Below are positions 33,855 to 40,721 of a DNA stretch of 40,721 nt, one piece after another. The stretch spans positions 1 to 40,721 of the forward strand of contig JACSRN010000045.1 of assembly GCA_014879735.1 (NCBI GenBank), in the 5' to 3' direction. A program made the translations under genes and the position numbers. A model generated the notes under the pieces. The model was given only the letters and a program-made list of their open reading frames with translations, was not told where the DNA came from and did no database searches. Origin of the DNA: Paracoccaceae bacterium (GTDB lineage: Bacteria; Pseudomonadota; Alphaproteobacteria; Rhodobacterales; Rhodobacteraceae). The stretch's first letter is position 1. Each line of letters opens with the position of its first letter.

Positions 33855-35006
33855 ATGACGATCCACTGGTGCGGAACTGGCCTGTCCTCGGGCCCCGGCC
33901 TTCGCCGCCTGATCGAGACGGGCCTGCCCGTCGTGGTGTGGAACCGCACCGTCGCCCATGCCCGCGACATGGTGGGCGACCTGACCCGCGACATCCGCCC
34001 CTATGCGCTCGACGCGCTGACGGCTGCGCTGCAGCCGGGTGACATCGCCATTTCCATGCTGCCCGCCGATCAGCATGTGGCCATCGCCAGGGCTTGCCTG
34101 GCCCGCGGCGCCAATTTCGTCTCGTCTAGCTACATCGCCCCCGAGATGCGCGCGCTGGACGGCGACTTCCGCGCGGCAGGCCTTGTCAGCCAGAACGAGA
34201 TCGGCCTCGATCCCGGAATCGACCATCTGATGGCGCATGATCTGGTGACGCGCTATCGAAACAGCCGGGTCTACAGCCCCGGGAATGCGCTGAGCTTCAC
34301 CTCCTACTGCGGCGGTATTCCGAAACATCCCAACGATTTCCGCTACAAGTTCAGCTGGGCCCCCGCCGGTGTGCTGAAAGCCCTGCGCTCGCCCTCGCGC
34401 AGCGTCAGGGATTTCGCCGAACTGCGCGTCGCGCGGCCCTGGGATGCGATCACCGCCTATGACGCCCCCCTGCCCCGGCCCGAAAGCTTTGAGGTCTATC
34501 CCAACCGCGATTCCTATCCGTTCATCGCGGATTACCGCTTCGATCCCGCCTGGAAGGTGAAGGAATTCGTCCGCGGCACCATCCGGCTGAATGGCTGGAC
34601 CGAGGCCTGGACCCCGATCTTCCGCACCGTCGAGGCGCTGGAAGGTGCCCCTGCGGCCGAGATCGATGCGAAGCTGACCGCCATGGCAAACGACCTGCTG
34701 AAGACCAATGCCTATGCCCCCGGCGAGCCTGACCGCGTGGTGCTTTTCGTCTCGCTCAAGGCGGAACGCGACGGGCGGGCGATCTTCCACGAAACCTGGG
34801 CGATGGATGCCTGGGGCGACGCGCGCAGTTCGGCCATGGCACGGCTGGTCTCGACCCCGGTGTCCTGGGCGGTCGAGGCGGTCGCCGCGGGCGAGATCCC
34901 GCCGGGCGTCCATTCCGCACCGCATGACCCGACCCTTGTTGCCCGCTGGCTGGGCGAGGTGGCGCGGCTGGCGCAATATCTCGAACGGGTCGATCACCTC
35001 GTCTGA
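33855..35006 (+). CDS. Saccharopine dehydrogenase (glutamate-forming), LYS9-like
   Basis: The 383-residue protein has an N-terminal nucleotide-binding segment (HWCGTGLSSGPG at 4-15), FVSSSYIAPEM near 92-102, NEIGLDPGIDHLMAH around 113-127, SYCGGIPKH, and a long C-terminal catalytic domain, as in saccharopine reductase/LYS9. It would split saccharopine to glutamate and 2-aminoadipate semialdehyde. With the LYS1-like gene it forms a two-step route from lysine, here on two separate proteins rather than the fused LKR/SDH of animals and plants. An aminoadipate-semialdehyde dehydrogenase is not in the window. AAGGGAGAG precedes the ATG at 33855. Confidence 0.88.
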   Translation: MTIHWCGTGLSSGPGLRRLIETGLPVVVWNRTVAHARDMVGDLTRDIRPYALDALTAALQPGDIAISMLPADQHVAIARACLARGANFVSSSYIAPEMRALDGDFRAAGLVSQNEIGLDPGIDHLMAHDLVTRYRNSRVYSPGNALSFTSYCGGIPKHPNDFRYKFSWAPAGVLKALRSPSRSVRDFAELRVARPWDAITAYDAPLPRPESFEVYPNRDSYPFIADYRFDPAWKVKEFVRGTIRLNGWTEAWTPIFRTVEALEGAPAAEIDAKLTAMANDLLKTNAYAPGEPDRVVLFVSLKAERDGRAIFHETWAMDAWGDARSSAMARLVSTPVSWAVEAVAAGEIPPGVHSAPHDPTLVARWLGEVARLAQYLERVDHLV

Positions 35007-35013
35007 GCGGTTG

Positions 35014-35030
35014 CGGGGGGCCGCCCCCCG
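35014..35030 (+). terminator. Possible terminator hairpin after the saccharopine genes
   Basis: CGGGGGG (35014-35020) pairs with CCCCCCG (35024-35030) around a 3-base loop, 7 bases after the LYS9-like stop. No T-run follows, so any termination would depend on Rho or be partial, and the transporter gene could still be read through. Confidence 0.35.
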
Positions 35031-35076
35031 GGCCTTCCCCCTCCCCCGCGCAAGCAAGACAGGCGACAGACAAAAC

Positions 35077-35970
35077 ATGGCCACCCCGCAGAACACCCGG
35101 CTCGGCATCCTGCTGATGATCGCGACCTGTGCCATCTTCGCAGCGCAGGACGGGATTACCCGGCATCTTGGGGCGGCGGTGAACGTCTACATGGTGGTGA
35201 TGATCCGCTTCTGGTTCTTCGCCGCCTTCGTCGTTGCGGTTTCGCTGCGGACGCCGGGCGGGCTGTCGCGCGCCGCGCGCACGGCCCATCCGGTGCTGCA
35301 ACTGATCCGCGGCCTCCTGCTCATCGCCGAAGTCTGCCTGATGGTGATCGCCTTCGTGCGTCTCGGCCTGATCGAGACCCATGCGGTCTTCATCTGCTAT
35401 CCGCTGCTGGTTGCGGCGCTGTCGGGCCCGATCCTTGGCGAACAGGTGGGCTGGCGGCGCTGGCTGGCGGTTCTGGTCGGCTTCATCGGCGTGATCATCA
35501 TCCTGGACCCCGGTGGCGGCGTCTTCAGCGCCTCGGCGCTGATCCCGTTCGGATCGGCACTGATGTTTGCGATCTACGGCCTGCTGACGCGCTATGTCGC
35601 CCGCGACGATACCCCCGAAACCAGTTTCTTCTGGACGGGGATCGTCGGTGCCGTGGCGATCACGCCGCTGGGTCTGCTGCACTGGGTGCCGATGTCGGCC
35701 GGCGACTGGGGATTCATGGCCGTGCTTTGCCTGACCTCGGTCTTCGGCCACTGGCTGCTGATCCGCGCCTATGACCTGGCCGAGGCCTCGGCCATCCAGC
35801 CCTTCGCCTATCTGCAGCTGCCCTTCGTCTCGATCCTGGGCCTGCTGTTCTTCGGCGAAACGCTGAAGATCAATGTGGTGATCGGCGCGACCATCGTTGC
35901 GGCGGCCGGACTGTTCACCCTGTGGCGCCAGCGGCTGCGCGAACGGCAGGCGCAGGACACCGCTGCCTGA
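35077..35970 (+). CDS. EamA-family (DMT superfamily) transporter
   Basis: The 297-residue inner-membrane protein has about ten transmembrane helices in two EamA repeats (about 9-137 and 150-285). Features include the first-helix ATCAIFAAQDGITR, ALSGPILGEQVGWRRWLAVLVGFIGV ending the first repeat, and FLxFGE-like LFFGETLKINVVIGA ending the second. DMT proteins usually export amino acids, purines or other small metabolites; the substrate here is not known. Its place 70 bases after the lysine genes could mean a link to amino-acid movement, but that is a guess. The ribosome site is weak (AGGCGA). Confidence 0.92.
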   Translation: MATPQNTRLGILLMIATCAIFAAQDGITRHLGAAVNVYMVVMIRFWFFAAFVVAVSLRTPGGLSRAARTAHPVLQLIRGLLLIAEVCLMVIAFVRLGLIETHAVFICYPLLVAALSGPILGEQVGWRRWLAVLVGFIGVIIILDPGGGVFSASALIPFGSALMFAIYGLLTRYVARDDTPETSFFWTGIVGAVAITPLGLLHWVPMSAGDWGFMAVLCLTSVFGHWLLIRAYDLAEASAIQPFAYLQLPFVSILGLLFFGETLKINVVIGATIVAAAGLFTLWRQRLRERQAQDTAA

Positions 35971-36088
35971 CGCCGGCGCCACCGCCCCCGGGGGGACGGG
36001 ACGCGGAATCCACCGCCACCCGTCGCGGCGCGGTTGCCCCCTTGCCGCAGCGGGCGTAAAACCCGCCTGCCGCCAGAGAGGAACTGCC

Positions 36089-37612
36089 ATGTCCAGACCG
36101 AAGCCTGTCGTCCTTTGCATCCTTGACGGCTGGGGGATCGGCCCGGATCCCAAGGTCTCGGCCCCGGCGCAGGCAAATGTGCCGACATTCAACCGGCTCT
36201 GGGCCACCTGCCCGCATTCGACCCTGACGACCTACGGCCCCGACGCCGGCCTGCCCAGTGGCCAGATGGGCAATTCCGAGGTCGGCCACACCAACATCGG
36301 CGCGGGCCGCGTGGTGGCAATGGATCTCGGCCAGATCGACCTTGCCATCGAAGACGGCAGCTTTGCCACCAATCCGGCGTTGCGCGCCTTCATCGCGGCG
36401 CTTCAGGGCTCTGGCGGGACCGCGCATCTGGCCGGACTTGTCTCGCCGGGCGGGGTGCATGCGCATCAGGCCCACATGATCGAGGCGGCACGGGTGATCG
36501 CCGCCGAAGGCGTGCCCGTCGCGATCCATGCCATCACCGACGGGCGCGACGTGCCGCCGAAATCGGCCATCGACCAGATTGCCGAGGCCGAATCCGCCCT
36601 GCCGCGCGGGGTGCGCGTCGCAACCGTGACCGGGCGCTACTTTGCCATGGACCGCGACAACCGCTGGGAGCGGGTGGCGCTGGCCTATCGCGCGCTGGTC
36701 TTTGCGGAGGGGCAGGCCCATGCCGCCAGCGCGCAGGCCGCGATCGCCGCAGCCTATGCCGAGGACAAGACCGACGAATTCCTGCCCGCCACGATCATCG
36801 GCGACTACCGCGGCATGACGGATGGCGATGGCCTGTTCTTCCTCAACTTCCGAGCCGACCGCGCGCGGGAACTGCTTGCGACCATCGGCGATCCGGCTTT
36901 CGACGCCTTCGATCCGGGCCGGCGCCCGAAACTGGCCGCCCTTCTGGGCATGGTGGATTATTCCGAGGCGCATAATGCCTACATGACCACGATGTTTCCC
37001 AAGCAGAACATCGTGAACACGCTGGGCGAATGGGTGGCCGGGCAGGGGCTGACGCAGTTCCGGCTGGCAGAGACCGAAAAATATCCGCATGTCACCTTCT
37101 TTCTGAACGGCGGGCGCGAACGGCCCTTCGAAGGCGAAGACCGCGCCATGCCGAAATCGCCCAAGGTCGCGACCTACGATCTTCAGCCGGAAATGAGCGC
37201 GCCCGAGGTCTCCGACAGGTTCGTCGAGGCCATCGCGAAGGGCTATGACCTGATCGTGGTGAACTATGCCAACCCCGATATGGTGGGCCATACCGGCAGC
37301 CTGCCCGCGGCGATCCGGGCGGTGGAGGCGGTGGATGCCGGCCTGACCCGTGCCGTGGCCGCGCTGGAAGAGGCGGGCGGCGCCATGGTGATCTGCGCCG
37401 ACCATGGCAATTGCGACGTGATGGTTGATCCGGCGACCGGGGGGCCGCATACCGCCCATACGCTGAGCCCGGTGCCGGTGATTCTGGTGGGCGGCCCGGC
37501 GGGCGCGCGGCTGCGCGACGGCGGGCGGCTGGCCGATCTGGCGCCCACGCTCCTGCAATTGATGGGCCTGCCGCAACCACCGGAAATGACCGGGAAAAGC
37601 CTGATCATATGA
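36089..37612 (+). CDS. gpmI: 2,3-bisphosphoglycerate-independent phosphoglycerate mutase
   Basis: GpmI interconverts 3- and 2-phosphoglycerate in glycolysis and gluconeogenesis using two Mn ions. The 507-residue protein has LCILDGWGIG with metal ligand Asp13, GNSEVGHTNIGAG with the phosphorylated Ser63, RDVPPKSAI, NYANPDMVGHTG and ADHGNCDVM. The length is standard. The ATG at 36089 follows AGAGAGGAA; upstream in-frame sequence belongs to the transporter. Its stop overlaps the EnvC-like start (ATGA). It feeds the same pathway as pckA. Confidence 0.97.
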   Translation: MSRPKPVVLCILDGWGIGPDPKVSAPAQANVPTFNRLWATCPHSTLTTYGPDAGLPSGQMGNSEVGHTNIGAGRVVAMDLGQIDLAIEDGSFATNPALRAFIAALQGSGGTAHLAGLVSPGGVHAHQAHMIEAARVIAAEGVPVAIHAITDGRDVPPKSAIDQIAEAESALPRGVRVATVTGRYFAMDRDNRWERVALAYRALVFAEGQAHAASAQAAIAAAYAEDKTDEFLPATIIGDYRGMTDGDGLFFLNFRADRARELLATIGDPAFDAFDPGRRPKLAALLGMVDYSEAHNAYMTTMFPKQNIVNTLGEWVAGQGLTQFRLAETEKYPHVTFFLNGGRERPFEGEDRAMPKSPKVATYDLQPEMSAPEVSDRFVEAIAKGYDLIVVNYANPDMVGHTGSLPAAIRAVEAVDAGLTRAVAALEEAGGAMVICADHGNCDVMVDPATGGPHTAHTLSPVPVILVGGPAGARLRDGGRLADLAPTLLQLMGLPQPPEMTGKSLII

Positions 37613-38730
37613 TCCGCGCCGCCGCCCTTGCCCTTGCCCTGCTGGCAGTCCCCCTTTGCCTGCGGGCCGACGAGGACACTCCGGCTGCGCAGGCCGCAGC
37701 GCGCGCGTCGGACGATCTGCGCAGCGCCGTGGCCGCGCTGCAGGAGGCAACCGCCGCGCGCGACCGCGTGACTGCCCTGACCCTGACGATCCGCGCCTAT
37801 GAAGAGGGTCTTGCCGCCCTGCGCGAAGCGCTGCGCCAGGCCGAACTGCGCGAGGCCACGCTGAAGCTGCGGTTCAATGCCAAGCGCGAGCAGGTCAGCC
37901 AGCTTCTGGCGGTTCTGGCCCGCATGGAACAGACGCCCGGGCCGCTTCTTCTGCTGCATCCCGGCGGGCCGCTCGGTTCGGCGCGGTCGGGCATGATGCT
38001 GGCCGAGGTGACGCCCGCCCTGCAGGCGCAGGCCATGGAGCTGAAGGCGGAACTGCAGGAACTGGCCGATCTGCGCGCCCTGCAGGCCGCCGCGGGCGAG
38101 ACCTTGTCCTTTGGCCTGAAGACCGCCCAGCAGGCAAGGACGGCGCTGTCGCAGGCGATCTCGGACCGGACGGAACTTCCCCGGCGATTTACCGAGGATC
38201 CGCAGACGCTGCGGGACCTTCTGGAAAATGCCGACACGCTGGAAAGCTTTGCCGCCGGCCTGGCCCTGACCTCGGCCGAGGGCGGTGCAGCCCCGTCCTT
38301 CGTCAGTTCGATGGGCCGGCTGCCGCTGCCCGTCATCGGCACGCTGATCCGGCGCCCCGACGAGGCCGATGCCGCCGGCGTCCGTCGCCCCGGCATGACG
38401 CTGGCCACCCGTCCGCGGGCGCTGGTCACGGCGCCCTGGCCCGCAACAATCCGCTACCTCGGCCCGCTTCTCGACTACGGAAATGTGATCGTCCTCGAAC
38501 CCGGAGACGGGTATCTGATGGTTCTCGCTGGCCTGGACACGGTTTATGGCGAGGTGGGAGAGGTCGTTGCCACCGGCGCGCCCCTTGGTCTGATGGGGGG
38601 CGCCGATCCGGCAGACCCCGCGGGGGCTGGCGCGCAGGGCACGGAAACGCTTTACTTGGAACTGAGACTGGGCGCCGCCCCGGTGGACCCGACCGAATGG
38701 TTCGCCACAACTGCCTCGAGTGGAGATTGA
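37609..38730 (+). CDS. EnvC-like murein hydrolase activator with degenerate LytM domain
   Basis: The 373-residue exported protein has a signal peptide (about 1-20), two long coiled-coil helices (about 25-110 and 135-190), and a C-terminal LytM/M23 domain (about 260-365). The domain keeps the fold (GNVIVLEPGDGYLMVLAGLDTV, VVATGAPLGLMGG, ETLYLELRLGA) but lacks the zinc ligands; the usual HLHFE reads LYLEL. Such proteins do not cut peptidoglycan but activate amidases at the division site, in E. coli under FtsEX control. The assignment to EnvC rather than another M23 relative rests on the coiled-coil plan and on the link to gpmI and ctpA. Confidence 0.88.
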   Translation: MIRAAALALALLAVPLCLRADEDTPAAQAAARASDDLRSAVAALQEATAARDRVTALTLTIRAYEEGLAALREALRQAELREATLKLRFNAKREQVSQLLAVLARMEQTPGPLLLLHPGGPLGSARSGMMLAEVTPALQAQAMELKAELQELADLRALQAAAGETLSFGLKTAQQARTALSQAISDRTELPRRFTEDPQTLRDLLENADTLESFAAGLALTSAEGGAAPSFVSSMGRLPLPVIGTLIRRPDEADAAGVRRPGMTLATRPRALVTAPWPATIRYLGPLLDYGNVIVLEPGDGYLMVLAGLDTVYGEVGEVVATGAPLGLMGGADPADPAGAGAQGTETLYLELRLGAAPVDPTEWFATTASSGD

Positions 38731-38736
38731 CGCCGG

Positions 38737-40083
38737 ATGAACAAACTTGCCCTGGCCGCCGCAGGCGGTGTCCTTGCCGGAGTGGTGCTGACCAGCCAGG
38801 TCGGACCGCTGATCGCCGAAGAGGCGGGCAAGGACAGTTCGGTCTACGAACAGCTCGACCTGTTCGGCAACATCTTCGAGCGGATCCGCGGTCAGTATGT
38901 CGAGCCCGTCGACACCGAAAAGCTGATCGAGGCTGCCATCAACGGCATGCTCACCTCGCTCGACCCGCATTCCTCCTACCTGTCCGCCAAGGACTTTGAG
39001 GACATGCAGGTCCAGACCAAGGGTGAATTCGGCGGCCTCGGCATCGAGGTGACGCAGGAAGAGGGCTTCATCAAGGTCATCGCGCCGATGGACGGCACGC
39101 CGGCACAGAAGGCCGGCGTCCTGGCCGGCGACTACATCACCCATGTGAACGGGGAATCCGTTCTGGGCCTGACGCTTGACGGCGCCGTCGACATGATGCG
39201 CGGCCCGGTCGGTTCGGAAATCGTCATCACCGTCGTGCGTCAGGGCACGCCCGATCCGTTCGATGTCTCGATCATCCGCGACAAGATCAAGCTCAAGGCC
39301 GTGACCGGCCGCGTCGTCGGCGATGTCGTGGTGCTGCGCATCGCCTCGTTCGACGAGCAGACCACCCCGGGCATGCGCGAGGCACTGGACAAGGGAATCG
39401 CAGAGCTGGGTGGCAAGGACAAGCTGCAGGGCGTGGTGGTCGACCTGAGAAACAACCCCGGCGGCCTGCTGAACGAGGCGATCTCCGTCACCGACGCCTT
39501 CCTCGATTCGGGGGAGATCGTCTCGACCCGCGGCCGCAACCCCGATGATGGCGAGCGGTTCAACGCAACGCCCGGCGACATGATCGACGGCAAGCCCATC
39601 GTCGTGCTGATCGACGGCGGGTCGGCCTCGGCCTCGGAAATCGTGACCGGCGCGCTGCAGGATCATCATCGTGCGATCGTGGTCGGGACGAAAAGCTTCG
39701 GCAAGGGTTCGGTCCAGTCGCTGATCCCGCTGAAGGGCGATGGCGCGATGCGCCTGACCACCGCGCGCTATTACACGCCGTCCGGCCGCTCGATCCAGGC
39801 GCTGGGAATCTCGCCCGACATCGTGGTGCAGCAGCCCGCAAAGTCGCCCGCCGGAACCGCCGAGACGGAAGAGGATACCGCCGCGCGCCGGATGCGCAGC
39901 GAGGCCGATCTGCGCGGCGCAATCACCAACGATTCGATGACCGAGGACGAGAAGAAGCAGTATCTCGAAGAACAGCAGGCCGCTGAAGACGCGGCCAAGC
40001 TGCGCGACGACGATTATCAGCTGGCCTATGCCATCGACATCCTGAAGGGCCTGAACACCTTCGTTCAGGACGATCAGAACTAG
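38737..40083 (+). CDS. ctpA: Carboxy-terminal processing protease (S41)
   Basis: The 448-residue periplasmic protease has a signal peptide or anchor (about 1-25), a PDZ domain (about 92-172, GLGIEV and [13 protein letters not shown]), and an S41 catalytic core with the Ser/Lys dyad: Ser298 in GGSASASE and Lys323 in SFGKGSVQ, spaced 25 residues as in the plant D1 protease. A charged C-terminal tail (about 370-448) follows. CtpA trims or degrades envelope proteins, including peptidoglycan enzymes in some bacteria, so pairing with EnvC is consistent with wall remodelling. Six bases separate it from the EnvC-like stop. Confidence 0.97.
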   Translation: MNKLALAAAGGVLAGVVLTSQVGPLIAEEAGKDSSVYEQLDLFGNIFERIRGQYVEPVDTEKLIEAAINGMLTSLDPHSSYLSAKDFEDMQVQTKGEFGGLGIEVTQEEGFIKVIAPMDGTPAQKAGVLAGDYITHVNGESVLGLTLDGAVDMMRGPVGSEIVITVVRQGTPDPFDVSIIRDKIKLKAVTGRVVGDVVVLRIASFDEQTTPGMREALDKGIAELGGKDKLQGVVVDLRNNPGGLLNEAISVTDAFLDSGEIVSTRGRNPDDGERFNATPGDMIDGKPIVVLIDGGSASASEIVTGALQDHHRAIVVGTKSFGKGSVQSLIPLKGDGAMRLTTARYYTPSGRSIQALGISPDIVVQQPAKSPAGTAETEEDTAARRMRSEADLRGAITNDSMTEDEKKQYLEEQQAAEDAAKLRDDDYQLAYAIDILKGLNTFVQDDQN

Positions 40084-40094
40084 GAGGCCGGGCC

Positions 40095-40592
40095 ATGGCC
40101 GGTGGCATCGCCGTGACGGCAGAGGATCTGCCCTATCGCCCCTGCGTGGGGGTGATGCTGATCAACCCCGCCGGGCTGATCTTCACCGGCAACCGCAAGG
40201 ACAGCGCCACCGCCGCCTGGCAGATGCCGCAGGGCGGGATCGACGAGGGCGAGAAACCCCGCCACGCCGCGCTGCGCGAATTGTGGGAAGAAACCGGCGT
40301 GACCGAAGATCTGGTGGAGTTCATCGCCAAGTCGGAAGGCTGGGTGACTTATGACCTGCCGCCGGAGCTTCTGGGCCGGGTCTGGGGCGGCAAGTATCGC
40401 GGGCAGAAGCAGAAATGGTTTCTGTTCCGCTACCTCGGCCGTGACGATCAGGTGAATATCGAAACCGACCACCCGGAATTCGACCGCTGGCAATGGACCC
40501 AGGCCGATGCGATGGTGGCCTCCATCGTGCCGTTCAAGCGCGATGTCTATGAACAGGTGGTGGCGCAGTTCCGCCCCCACCTCGCGCCCTGA
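40095..40592 (+). CDS. rppH: RNA pyrophosphohydrolase (Nudix)
   Basis: RppH removes pyrophosphate from the 5' end of mRNA, which starts decay by RNase E-type enzymes; it can also act on dinucleoside polyphosphates. The 165-residue protein has a perfect Nudix box from Gly47 to Val69, with REL at 61-63 and EE at 65-66, and the family segments WQMPQGGID and [13 protein letters not shown]. The ribosome site AGGAGG overlaps the TAG stop of ctpA, and 11 bases separate the genes, so the two are coupled. Confidence 0.96.
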   Translation: MAGGIAVTAEDLPYRPCVGVMLINPAGLIFTGNRKDSATAAWQMPQGGIDEGEKPRHAALRELWEETGVTEDLVEFIAKSEGWVTYDLPPELLGRVWGGKYRGQKQKWFLFRYLGRDDQVNIETDHPEFDRWQWTQADAMVASIVPFKRDVYEQVVAQFRPHLAP

Positions 40593-40641
40593 AACCGACC
40601 TTGCCCCAAGGGCCTCCGGCGAGGGTGAGTGCCGCAGGCAT

Positions 40642-40660
40642 GAGGGGGCAAGGCCCCCTC
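40642..40660. terminator. Convergent terminator hairpin between rppH and folC
   Basis: GAGGGGGC (40642-40649) pairs perfectly with GCCCCCTC (40653-40660) around AAG. On the plus strand four T occur five bases later (40666-40669), so it may stop rppH transcription; no T-run follows on minus. Its edge overlaps the folC stop codon. Confidence 0.5.
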
Positions 40661-40721
40661 AGCCGTTTTCCCGCAGGATCGACCCGGCCAGATAGAGCGA
40701 GCCGCAGATCAGCACCCGCGC
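40659..40721 (-). CDS. folC: Dihydrofolate/folylpolyglutamate synthase, C-terminal fragment (runs off the window end)
   Basis: Reverse-strand codons from 40721 read RVLICGSLYLAGSILREN before a TGA at 40661-40659. The CGSLYLAG block is the usual C-terminal signature of FolC, which adds glutamates to folates. Only 20 residues are inside the window; the catalytic domain is outside. Confidence 0.85.
   Translation of the reverse strand, partial: ARVLICGSLYLAGSILRENG

Noticed and set aside
37264-39669. 801-codon minus-strand open frame across gpmI, envC and ctpA
   Set aside because: It spans three well-supported genes on the other strand and shows no domain.

Overview
The window is a high-GC chromosomal segment of an alphaproteobacterium, most likely a member of the Rhodobacteraceae (Rhodobacter/Paracoccus-like). 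This rests on the gene content and order: chvI-chvG-hprK-rapZ-EIIA-HPr facing pckA, a LabA/NYN gene facing folK-rpoZ-rsh, pdxJ-acpS-lepB-rnc-era, HIG1-adenosyltransferase-etfBA, and gpmI-envC-ctpA-rppH. It is mostly core genome. I saw no insertion sequence, prophage, CRISPR array, rRNA or tRNA.

Layout. Positions 1-63 hold the first 21 codons of tuf (EF-Tu, minus), with a lipoprotein gene upstream. A cytochrome P450 (1016-2389, plus) converges on parC (2403-4706, minus). Then come an SH3-domain protein, a short-chain dehydrogenase, and a redox/CoA block: a HIG1 membrane protein, the cobalamin adenosyltransferase, etfB, etfA, a DUF6473-like gene (minus) and 3-hydroxybutyryl-CoA dehydrogenase. 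From 16425 down to 11050 runs a tightly packed minus-strand operon: ChvI-ChvG two-component system, HPr kinase, RapZ, a mannose-type EIIA, HPr and a lysophospholipid acyltransferase. It is divergent from pckA; the shared 372-base spacer holds two exact 13-base repeats set 20 bases apart.

Next are a YqaA-type membrane protein, a NYN protein, folK, rpoZ, the single long (p)ppGpp enzyme Rsh, a DUF2062 protein, pdxJ, an HdeD-like membrane protein, acpS, lepB, rnc and era. From 28306 to 32617 a minus-strand accessory locus encodes an SGNH-fold protein, an 859-residue SGNH-linker-glycosidase-like fusion, and a family 2 glycosyltransferase. This is the least understood and most interesting part. It is followed by two separate saccharopine-pathway genes (LYS1-like and LYS9-like, probably lysine breakdown), an EamA transporter, gpmI, an EnvC-like protein with a degenerate LytM domain, ctpA, rppH, and the last 21 codons of folC (minus).

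How the parts fit. ChvGI, HprK/HPr/EIIA and pckA form a candidate circuit linking envelope state to carbon flow. ETF and 3-hydroxybutyryl-CoA dehydrogenase could also serve the later steps of lysine breakdown. The SGNH/GH-like/GT2 genes look like a small pathway for making or trimming a surface polysaccharide; its substrate cannot be read from the sequence.
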